From the NCBI GenBank assembly GCA_024426085.1, contig CP087974.1, positions 310,001 to 374,000 of the forward strand: 64,000 nucleotides of DNA, read 5' to 3'. The notes under the pieces are model-generated. The model had not been told where the DNA came from and did no database searches. It worked only from the letters and a program-made list of their open reading frames with translations. A program made the position numbers and the translations under genes. The stretch comes from Rhizobium sp. RCAM05350 (GTDB taxonomy: Bacteria > Pseudomonadota > Alphaproteobacteria > Rhizobiales > Rhizobiaceae). Numbering within the stretch: position 1 is the stretch's first letter; every line of letters starts with the position of its first letter. Of the stretch, positions 43,349 through 51,365 are shown piece after piece.

Positions 43349-43898
43349 CTACTCGATCGAGCCGACAGCCATGTTGTCGACCTGGCGGTTGAGGCTGACG
43401 CCGATCACCGGAACCATCGTGTCCTCGACCTTGACCGAGATGGTGATGTTCAGGGTGGAAGGATCCTGCAGGCGGGCGATCATCGCACCGTTGAGCTTCT
43501 TGCGATTGATGCCGACAACGACCTTGTCCTTGGCGACGTTGCCCGACACGATGTCGAGGCCTTTGCCGTTGGCGCCGTCGAGGAACTTGCCGGTGTAGGT
43601 CTTGCCTTTCTGTGTGATCAAGGCCGACATCGGCTGCTTGAACACGCCAACGCGGCAGGTGCCGTCCAGCTTGATGCCAGCGGAAGATCCTTCAGCCGGT
43701 TCTCCGGTCAGATCGCAGGTAAATTTCGTACCCTTGTATTTTCCGGCGACGATTTCCCCCGGGCCTTTCCATTGGCCGGAAACCTGTTCGAAAAACGCCT
43801 TGTCGTCGCCCGAAAAAGCCAGGGGAGGCTGCGCAGGTCAGGGCTGCGAGTGAGGCTGCGGCAACGCCGCGAGCGATCAAAGAAGGGCGCGAGAACAT
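43349..43898 (-). CDS. Conserved exported protein of unknown function (frameshifted)
   Basis: About 183 residues. It has a signal peptide (IARGVAAASLAALTCAAS), then in a second frame a region near GDDKAFFEQVSGQWKGPGEIVAGKYKGTKFTC and CRVGVFKQPMSALI, then VSGNVAKDKVVVGINRKKLNGAM and a C-terminus NMAVGSIE. The two cysteines could form a disulfide. It resembles small beta-rich periplasmic proteins of rhizobia with no assigned role. Two shifts are needed to assemble it. Confidence 0.65.
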
Positions 43899-44170
43899 GA
43901 ACGATCCTTGATGGTCGATGTCAGGAATGTGAGGCTACATTTGCACTTAAATGGTTAATGGAGCGTTTCCCCGTCTCGCTGGATGACGATGAGAAGCGCT
44001 CACGAAATGTTTCATCAGGGGATTTCCCGGTCGCTGAAGTCCTTGGTAATCCAGTACTTTCACGGTCGGATCACCATGACGTGTGCGCCGGTGACCGGAT
44101 GTGCTTTTGAAACCGCTTCCCGGTTTGTTACGTAGTTGCGCATATATAGGGAGGCCCGAGATGACCATCA

Positions 44171-45022
44171 ATGATGATATCGAGTCATGCGCTGCCAAAG
44201 AACGATGAGAGCACGGTAATCTATCGCCACCGCATCGCTACGCGCATCACGCATTGGACATGGGCGATTGCGCTGTTCTTCCTGCTTTTGAGTGGCCTGC
44301 AGATTTTCAATGCCCATCCGGAGCTCTATATCGGCCATCAATCCGGATTCGAGTTTGAAAACAGTGTCCTCTCCATGCGTGCAATGCAGGCAGCCGACGG
44401 GACTGTCGGCGGCTATACCACGGTTCTCGGCCGCAGTTTCGACACGACCGGCGTGTTCGGCATGAGTGGTCCGGCGGACAATCCCTCATATCGCGGCTTC
44501 CCGGCATGGGCGACACTGCCGTCCTACCAGGATCTGGCGACTGGGACGTCGTACATTTCTTCTTCGCCTGGTTCTTCGTTGCCGCCTTCCTTGTCTGGTT
44601 CGTCGGTAGCCTGATCAGCGGGCATCTCAAGCGCGATATCCTTCCCTCCATGGCCGATATCAAGGCTCTGCCGCGCAGCATCGGCGATCACCTGCGCTTC
44701 CGGTTCCATCATGACGGCCGTTACAACGGCCTGCAGAAGGCGGCCTATGCCGGCGTGCTGCTCGTCATCTTTCCGTTGATCATTGCGACCGGCCTGACCA
44801 TGTCTCCGGGCTTGAATGCGGCCTGGCCGTGGCTGCTCGATATTTTCGGCGGCCGGCAGACGGCGCGCACCATCCACTTCCTCTGTATGGCGGCGCTTGT
44901 GGCTTTCTTCCTGATCCACATCTTCATGGTTCTTGCCTGCAGGGCCGCTGAACGAAATGCGCTCGATCATCACCGGCTGGTATCGGACGGATGAGAAGAA
45001 GAACGGGGAGCACTCGGCATGA
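44171..45022 (+). CDS. Cytochrome b561-like membrane haem protein (frameshifted)
   Basis: About 282 residues with four or more helices: ITHWTWAIALFFLLLSGLQIF, FFFAWFFVAAFLVWFVGSLI, AGVLLVIFPLIIATGLTM and LCMAALVAFFLIHIFMVL; each end has haem-ligand-like histidines. The break at about 44530-44537 needs one base removed from each of CAG and CTG, giving SYRIGDWDVVHFFFAWFF. A second break follows near 44940. The stop overlaps the next start as ATGA, so it is coupled to the molybdopterin oxidoreductase, whose membrane redox partner it probably is. Confidence 0.85.
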
Positions 45023-45810
45023 GCCAGTTCATCATCAATCGCCGCAGGTTCCTGACCATCGCCGGCGTTGCTGTCTCCGCCGTTCCGCTTTCTGGCTGCG
45101 ATGCTTTCGACGGCCTGCTGTCGGGACAAAGCCCTGTGCGTAAATTTCTCGCCTCGGCAAACGGCTTGACCTACCGCGCCCACTGCGCACTGATCGGCGC
45201 CGATACGCTGGTGCCGGAGTTTGCCGCCAGCGAAATTCGCCAGGGTCAACGGCCGAACGGCTCGACTGATCCGACCGATGCGGATTATGTGGCGCTGAAA
45301 GATAAGGCGTTTGCCAGCTACCGCCTGGCCGTTGGCGGGCTGGTGGAAAAGCCGGTGAGCTTCAGCCTCGATGAGCTGCGCAACATGCCGGCGCGGACAC
45401 AGATCACCCGGCATGACTGCGTCGAGGGCTGGAGTTGCATCGCCAAATGGACCGGCGTGCCGCTGCACCAAATTCTCGACGAGGCCAAGGTGAAGCCGGA
45501 GGCGCGTTTCGTGGTCTTCCACTGCTACGATACGATGAACCTCGGGCTTCAGGGGGCCGTGCCCTATTACAGATCGATCGACCTCGTCGATGCGCGCCAT
45601 CCGCAGACGATTCTCGCCTATGGCAACAACGACAAGCCGTTGCCGGTGGCCAATGGTGCACCGCTTCGGGTCCGTATCGAACGGCAACTCGGCTACAAAA
45701 TGGCGAAGTACATCAAGGGCATCGAGCTTGTCTCGACGCTGGCACCGTTCGGCAGCGGCAAGGGTGGCTTCTGGGAAGATCTTGGCTACGAATGGTATGC
45801 CGGCATCTAG
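45019..45810 (+). CDS. Tat-exported molybdopterin-dependent oxidoreductase (sulfite-oxidase fold)
   Basis: An intact 263-residue protein with a twin-arginine signal (NRRRFLTIAGVAVSAVPLSGC) and a sulfite-oxidase-type molybdopterin domain (ITRHDCVEGWSCIAKWTGVPL; the first cysteine is the likely Mo ligand). Small enzymes of this type paired with a b-type cytochrome resemble MsrPQ and similar periplasmic reductases. The natural substrate is not readable. Its TAG stop is one arm of a palindrome. Confidence 0.87.
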   Translation: MSQFIINRRRFLTIAGVAVSAVPLSGCDAFDGLLSGQSPVRKFLASANGLTYRAHCALIGADTLVPEFAASEIRQGQRPNGSTDPTDADYVALKDKAFASYRLAVGGLVEKPVSFSLDELRNMPARTQITRHDCVEGWSCIAKWTGVPLHQILDEAKVKPEARFVVFHCYDTMNLGLQGAVPYYRSIDLVDARHPQTILAYGNNDKPLPVANGAPLRVRIERQLGYKMAKYIKGIELVSTLAPFGSGKGGFWEDLGYEWYAGI

Positions 45811-45840
45811 AGCCCTTCCGGTCAACCCTGAAGGGCTCTA
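45808..45840. terminator. Palindrome joining two convergent stop codons
   Basis: TAGAGCCCTTC (45808-45818) pairs perfectly with GAAGGGCTCTA (45830-45840) around an 11-base loop. The outermost TAG of each strand is the stop codon of the oxidoreductase (+) and of ycjF (-). There is no T-run, so termination strength is uncertain. Confidence 0.6.
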
Positions 45841-46915
45841 GCCGTCGCCTTCTGGCGTTCTCGCCCTGGATGTTCCGGGTGTCAGGTCGCCAATGAAATC
45901 GCCGATGCCGGGGCGTTTCAGCGCCCGGAACGGCATCGGCCGGCACAGGTCCATCGCCGCGATGCCGATACGCGCCGTCATCAGGCCGTTGATGACGCCT
46001 TCGCCCAGCCTCGCCGACAGTTTCGAGGCCAGGCCATGGCCAAGCACCTGCTGAATGAGGCTGTCGCCGGCTGCAATCGAGCCGGTGACAGCCAGATGCG
46101 CAATGACGTCACGCATCAACCGCAACAGTCCCAATGTGCCCGGCCGTCCGCCATAGAGGTCGGCCATTGCCCGGATCAGTCGCGCCGATTCGTAAATCAC
46201 GTAACCGAGATCGACCAGCGCGCGGACTGACGGCAGTGACGATCGAAACGCGTTTGGACGCGTTGAGGATCAGGCCCCTGGCTTCCCGATCAAGCGGCGT
46301 CAGCAGTTCGCGCTCGGTCAGATCCAGCAGATGAGGGCCGTCGATGATCTCTGTTTCGGTTTCCTTCAGCCGCAGGCGTCCGCGCGCCGTCTGCGGCTTG
46401 GCTGCAAGCAGATGGACAAGATGGGCCATGACTTGCCGCGCGGGCTTTGCCGTTTGTGACAGACTGGCGTCGATCGCCTCCTGTTTCAGGGCCTGGACGG
46501 CATTCAAGCGCATCAGGCCCGACAGCTCGCGGGCGATGATGACCAGGAAGGCGATCAGACCGATCGCAGCGGTAGCGATGGCGACATAGCCGAGCCAGTC
46601 GGCCCGCGCGAAAAGATCGCGCACGAGGCTGTCGATCCAGAGGCCCACCGCCAAGGATACCAGAACGCTCAGGGCGCCGACAGCAAGCTTGGCAAAGGAG
46701 AAACGCCGTTTGCGCGGCGCGGCTTCGGGCATGTCCGGCAGAGCGCTCGTGGTTGCCGCGAAAGGATCGTCGGCATCGGCTGTCATGATGATGTTGTCGG
46801 CGAAACTGGCCGGCGGACGTTTTGCCGGGGCCTGTCTTTCGGCAGAGGTGGATGGATCGTTGTCGATCGTGAACACAGCGGGCTTTCGCTGCAGGATCTT
46901 GGGCGTGTCGCTCAT
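45838..46915 (-). CDS. ycjF: YcjF/TIGR01620 inner-membrane protein (frameshifted)
   Basis: About 358 residues. It has a polar N-terminus, two adjacent helices (LAVGALSVLVSLAVGLWI; GYVAIATAAIGLIAFLVIIA) and a C-terminal DUF697-type domain (GTLGLLRLMRDVIAHLAVTG ... GEGVINGLMTARIGIAAMDLCRP). A shift near 46225 falls between SIVTAVSPRA and LVDLGYVIYESARLIR. It overlaps ycjX by 4 bp (ATGA), the conserved ycjX-ycjF pair, linked in other bacteria to envelope stress. Confidence 0.88.
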
Positions 46916-48375
46916 GCCAGCCGGTCTCCGAACAGGAACTGCATGGCCCGGTCGAGCCGGATATGCGGAACCGACAGTTTCAGGCCGCCGCCGGTCTCCT
47001 CGATATGTGGTGGCCTGAAGCGCACAAAACTCAGATCGGGTACCAGGCTTTCTTCCGGCCGTGATTCAAGATCCTGAAAAAGTTCATCAGGATTCTTCGG
47101 TAAGTCACCGGTAAATATAGCTGTTTTCCGCTCGCCATCGAAGGTCTCGCCGTTGATCGTCTCGCCTGTGATTGGCGTTCCGACGATGACCGGCAGCGTG
47201 TGGCCATCGTGCTCGACGGTCGCTTCGCGGGTCGCCCTGACAGAGGCGATGGCCATGACCTCAAGGCCTGCCCCACTCGCGCCGATGCGCTCGACGGCGC
47301 GCCGGACAAGGCGCTCGGTGATCAGCTCAAGCCGATCGTGGCTCTCGTGGTGCAGGTGGTCGGCCTTGGTGGCGGCAATCAACACCTTGTCGATCCGCTT
47401 GGTGAGAAAAGACGACAGGAAGGAATTGGTTCCGGGCTGGAAGCTGGCCAAGACGTCGGCCAGCGCGTTCTCCAGATCCAGCAGCGATTCCGGCCCGCGG
47501 TTGATCGCCTGCAGCGCGTCTATCAGCACGATCTGGCGGTCAAGCCGGGCGAAGTGCTCGCGGAAGAACGGTTTGACCACATAGGTCTTGTAGGCCTCGT
47601 AGCGCCGCTCCATCATTGCCCAGAGCGAGCCTTTTGGCGCACGGCCTTCCGGCAGGGTTGGCAGTGGCGAGAAGGTCAGCGCCGGTGAACCTTCAAGATC
47701 GCCGGGCATGAGGAACCGGCCGGGCGGCAGCGTCGACAGCGAGCGTTCGTCTGACTTGCAGGCCTGCAGATAGTGGGTGAAGGACTCGGCAAGCCGATGC
47801 GCATCCGCCTCGACGGCCGGCGCGGTGAAGTCCAGCGATGAGGCCAGCGACAGCCAGTCCGCCGACAGTTCCGCACGAATGCCGGTCTTTGCACGATCCG
47901 CGGTGCGCTCGCTGAAGGTGCGAAAATCCTGGGTGAGCAGCGGCAGGTCGAGCAACCATTCTCCGGGATAATCGACAATGTCGATCGACAGCCTGCCGGG
48001 CGAAAAAATCCGGTTCCAGCCACTGGCGCTTTCATAGTCGAGCGTGATGCGCAATTGCGAGATCGCCCGTGTCGAATCCGGCCAAAGCCGGTCGCGCACA
48101 AGCGCCGCGATATGGTCTTCATACTGGAAACGCGGAACCGCATCATCCGGTTGTGGCTCCAGCCGGATTTTCGACACCTGCCCGGAGCGAACGGCTTCGA
48201 ATACCGGCAGCCGGCCGCCGTTCAGGAGATTGTGGACCAGCGATGAGATGAACACGGTCTTGCCTGCGCAGGAAAGGCCGGTGACACTGAGGCGCAAGGT
48301 CGGGTTGACGAAACCCGACGCACGGTCGGTCAACGTGTCGAGCGCAAGTCTTGCGTCATCGGTGAAGCGGGTCAT
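46912..48375 (-). CDS. ycjX: YcjX-family P-loop NTPase (DUF463)
   Basis: An intact GTPase-like protein of about 487 residues: VTGLSCAGKTVFISSLVHNLL (Walker A), DIVDYPGEWLLDLPLL (DxxG-like), VLIAATKADHLHHESHDRL (TKAD specificity motif). Within Walker A, position 36 is Cys where this family usually has Arg (GLSRAGKT). The start at 48375 (MTRFTDDARLALD) is the family's usual one; an ATG at 48435 is further upstream. It is followed by ycjF with a 4-bp overlap. Confidence 0.92.
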   Translation of the reverse strand: MTRFTDDARLALDTLTDRASGFVNPTLRLSVTGLSCAGKTVFISSLVHNLLNGGRLPVFEAVRSGQVSKIRLEPQPDDAVPRFQYEDHIAALVRDRLWPDSTRAISQLRITLDYESASGWNRIFSPGRLSIDIVDYPGEWLLDLPLLTQDFRTFSERTADRAKTGIRAELSADWLSLASSLDFTAPAVEADAHRLAESFTHYLQACKSDERSLSTLPPGRFLMPGDLEGSPALTFSPLPTLPEGRAPKGSLWAMMERRYEAYKTYVVKPFFREHFARLDRQIVLIDALQAINRGPESLLDLENALADVLASFQPGTNSFLSSFLTKRIDKVLIAATKADHLHHESHDRLELITERLVRRAVERIGASGAGLEVMAIASVRATREATVEHDGHTLPVIVGTPITGETINGETFDGERKTAIFTGDLPKNPDELFQDLESRPEESLVPDLSFVRFRPPHIEETGGGLKLSVPHIRLDRAMQFLFGDRLA

Positions 48376-48502
48376 GAATGGCGGCAAGATTTCGGGCCTC
48401 GGATACGCGTGGGATATGGCTTCTCGGCCATGCATGTCGTTTGCGATATAGTGCGCCGGAGCGGCCGAATAAAGGTTGTGGCAGGCCGTTGGCGGTCTGT
48501 GC

Positions 48503-49033
48503 TCACCGGTTGTGACTGTCTGGATCGAGCCATGCGGTCAATGTCCCCAGTGGCAGAGCGCCGTCGGATGGGCGTGTAGCGAAGTCGATCGTGGCCAGCG
48601 CACCCGGTGGATAGCCGGCCGGGATGGCCTCGATTGCCGCCTCTTCGCCGAGGATTTCCTGCAGGATTTCCTCGATTACCGGATTGTGCCCGACCACCAT
48701 CAGCGCTGAGAGGGTAGGGTCCTGGCAGCTGATGATATCGCGATAGACATTCGCCCCGCCGGCATAGAGCTCGTCGACATAGCGGATATCTAGGCCTTCC
48801 GTCATCGCGCGGCGAAGTGCGTCTGCCGTCTGGCGGCAGCGCACTGCAGTGGAGCAGAGTACGAGGTCCGGCCGCAAGCCTTGGTCTGCGGCCATATCAG
48901 CGACGATCTCTGCGTCGGCAAAGCCCGTATCATCCAGTGTCCGGTCGAAATCCTTCTGTCCCGGGAGTGTCCAGGCGGCCTTGGCGTGCCGGAGAAGATA
49001 AAGGCGAAAAACCGGAGCAGGCGCAGCGGGCAT
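48503..49033 (-). CDS. SixA-like histidine phosphatase
   Basis: An intact phosphoglycerate-mutase-like phosphatase of 176 residues. The catalytic RHAKAAW (RHG-type) motif is at residue 15, DLVLCSTAVRCRQTA follows, and the second histidine is in LMVVGHNPVIEEI. SixA relatives dephosphorylate phosphohistidine in phosphorelays; a link with the CckA or Hpt proteins nearby is only speculation. An upstream in-frame ATG at 49075 is possible. Confidence 0.85.
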   Translation of the reverse strand: MPAAPAPVFRLYLLRHAKAAWTLPGQKDFDRTLDDTGFADAEIVADMAADQGLRPDLVLCSTAVRCRQTADALRRAMTEGLDIRYVDELYAGGANVYRDIISCQDPTLSALMVVGHNPVIEEILQEILGEEAAIEAIPAGYPPGALATIDFATRPSDGALPLGTLTAWLDPDSHNR

Positions 49034-49531
49034 AGGGGCGATATCCTGGAAATGGCATTGCCGCCGGAATGACATATCGATCCGGGCAGCGGCGTCGATC
49101 GTTCGGCTCCGTATGCGCTTTGTCCGCCGGGATTGCTGAAAGATCAAGCCACCACGATCTGTTTTTCATAACGGCGCCCACGATTGTGCTGATCTGGTTT
49201 CAGGACGACGAAGCGATGGATGAGCGCGGTGCGGTTGGCTCAAATGATGGAGAAAAAGATCTGCCTATTTCTTGGGCGGCGGACAAATCGAAAAAACCGC
49301 GCCAGCCCCTTTGCCATACCGGACCTGCAACTTTGGCATTGGATGCTCGATGTTGGCCACAAGACAATTTCATGAAAAATCCAAAATCTGTAATTTTGAT
49401 GAAATATTAGCCTGTTAGCCTTTCAAGTAAGCAAGGCTTAAAAAACGGTGGGCTGTTTTTCAAAGACTTGAAACGGCGCGTGCATGGGTCTATACACCGC
49501 CGCACATGAGATGTTCTTCAGGAGAATCGCG
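49034..49531. other. 498-bp region between the SixA-like gene and dksA
   Basis: No convincing gene on either strand. From 49340 it becomes AT-rich (runs of A and T around 49370-49460), consistent with the dksA promoter and a long 5' leader. Confidence 0.4.
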
Positions 49532-49951
49532 TTGAGTGAGAAGATCGATCTTAGTTCCTTTGTCTTGTCTGAGACCGAGGAATTCATGAATACCAATCAG
49601 CGTGCATATTTTAGAGCAAAGCTGAACGCTTGGAAAAATGATATCCTCCGTGAGGCGCGCGAAACGCTCGGGCACCTCGCCGAGGAAAGTGCAAACCACC
49701 CTGATCTTGCAGACAGAGCATCGTCGGAAACTGACCGGGCCATTGAGCTTCGGGCACGGGACCGGCAGCGCAAGCTGATCTCCAAGATCGATGCGGCCCT
49801 GCAGAGAATTGACGAGGGGACGTACGGTTACTGCGAGGAAACCGGCGAGCCGATCGGCCTGAAGCGTCTCGACGCAAGGCCGATTGCCACCTTGTCGATC
49901 GAGGCGCAGGAGCGCCACGAGCGCCGGGAAAAAGTCTACCACGACGAGTAA
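49532..49951 (+). CDS. dksA: DksA-family RNA polymerase-binding transcription factor
   Basis: An intact 139-residue regulator acting in the secondary channel of RNA polymerase with ppGpp. TTG 49532 is chosen as start because GGAG lies seven bases upstream and it gives MSEKIDLSSFVLSETEEF, the rhizobial start; ATG 49511 is an alternative. The coiled coil spans ILREARETLGHLAEESAN to RQRKLISKIDAALQ. The zinc-finger region GTYGYCEETGEPIGLKRLDARPIATLS keeps only one cysteine instead of four, so it is of the cysteine-poor type. Confidence 0.9.
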   Translation: MSEKIDLSSFVLSETEEFMNTNQRAYFRAKLNAWKNDILREARETLGHLAEESANHPDLADRASSETDRAIELRARDRQRKLISKIDAALQRIDEGTYGYCEETGEPIGLKRLDARPIATLSIEAQERHERREKVYHDE

Positions 49952-49971
49952 TCGTTTCAGGTTCAAACATA

Positions 49972-50002
49972 AAAAACGGCGCGAGATGATCGCGCCGTTT
50001 TT
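49972..50002 (+). terminator. Terminator between dksA and the FliO-like gene
   Basis: AAAAACGGCGCG pairs perfectly with CGCGCCGTTTTT over a 7-base loop. The symmetrical A/T flanks let it serve both converging genes. Confidence 0.9.
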
Positions 50003-50044
50003 GTTTCTATAGCTGGTTCTACATAACCTGCCGTTTTGGCCGGC

Positions 50045-51017
50045 TTAATTTTTCCGGTTGACGGCAATCTCGTTCAGCATGCGGTTCATCTCGTCTTCGA
50101 GCGTCGGCTCGGTGCGGTTGCCTTGCGCTTGTCCGAGTCTTGGCTCCTGTCGTGCGGCAGGGGTAGGCGAGGCGGCATTTGTCCGCGTGTCGCCATCGAC
50201 ACGAACGTCGTCTGCCGTCAGCCTGCCAAGATCGCCGGTGATCTGGGCGTCGAGAATACGTTCGAATTCAAGGGCAGAGGTGTCTTTCTGGTTCTCTATG
50301 GCCGGTGTTTGCACGGCAGTTGCGACTGGTGCTGCCTGAACAGGGCGCTGGACTGCAACGGGCTGATTGGCTGCGAGAACGCGCGATCGCGCCGCATCCA
50401 ATATATCCTCCGGCGATCTTGCCGTTTCAAGTGAGCCGGACGGTGCTGCCGCAGAGGCGGCGGGCTGAGGACGCGGCTGGACCGGAATCTGGCGTTCGGG
50501 GGCTGTCTGGCGCGCGGCGATCATGGCGTCCGGCTGCGGTCTGACCTGTGCGGCCCGCGTCAGTGGCGTGGAGGCATCGGAGCCTTCGCCATAGAGAACC
50601 TGGCCCATGGCGGAAACCGGTGCTGCCTTCGTTTCAGGCTGGGGTGCTGCACGGCGTTCGGCGGCTGGACGCGCGACAACGGTTTCCGGCATCGTGGCTG
50701 TAACAGTCGCCTGCGGCACGGGCAGGCTTTGCGATGCAATCCGGCTCTCGATAACGACGTCCGTTGGTCCACCGATCATGATCAGGTGCTCGACATCGTC
50801 GCGGCGCACCAGGACCAGCCGTCTGCGCGTATCGATCGCTGCCGCATCAAGCACGGCAAGCCGCGGCTGGCGGTTTTTGCCGCCGCGGATGAAGGGCGAG
50901 GACGGTCTGTTGCAGAATGAACCAGAGCACGGCCACAAGGGCCAGCAAGCCGAGAGCCACAGCGCCTGCGGCAATGATGAAACGGCTACCGTTGTTGCCA
51001 ACGATATCTTCGATCAT
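50045..51017 (-). CDS. FliO-like single-pass membrane protein with long Pro/Gln/Ala tail (frameshifted)
   Basis: About 323 residues. The N-terminus, starting at 51017 after AGGAG, is a membrane helix (FIIAAGAVALGLLALVAVLWFIL). A small FliO-like fold follows (RLAVLDAAAIDTRRRLVLVRRDDVEHLIMIGGPTDVVIES). The remaining 200 residues are disordered (RQIPVQPRPQP and similar) and end in EDEMNRMLNEIAVNRKN. One shift near 50905 lies between helix and FliO part. No flagellar genes are nearby, so a flagellar role is uncertain. Confidence 0.72.
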
Positions 51018-51365
51018 GTGCTGTACTCCTTTGTGAACGCGTATCTTGTGCCTATTTGACGGCTTTTTCAGGCTGATACAAGCCGTGATGGATATTGTCC
51101 AAGTCTGATTGTCCTAGCGCCAATCTAGCGCTGTTTCCACCATCGGCGAGGCCTTGCGGGACATTCTCTGTGAATTCATAGCAATGGCGCTCAAACAGAT
51201 GCTTTCTGCTCTTCCCTGCGGCTGTTAAAGATGATTCTTGCTTGGTGTTTCGCGGTCCGCCGGCTCGGGTTGTAGATCTGCCCCGGCTTCCGTTGAGCGC
51301 AGCATAGCGACCAAACCCCGCGTTCATTCCAGGCGCGCATGGCACGGTTGAAAAACGAGGGCCTT
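51018..51365. other. 348-bp region upstream of cckA
   Basis: Divergent promoter region of the FliO-like gene and cckA. I see no gene, repeat or recognisable operator. Confidence 0.35.

Noticed and set aside
44524-45825. 433-codon minus-strand frame opposite the cytochrome b / Mo oxidoreductase genes
   Set aside because: It is a shadow of two coupled genes with clear signal peptide, helices and molybdopterin motif.
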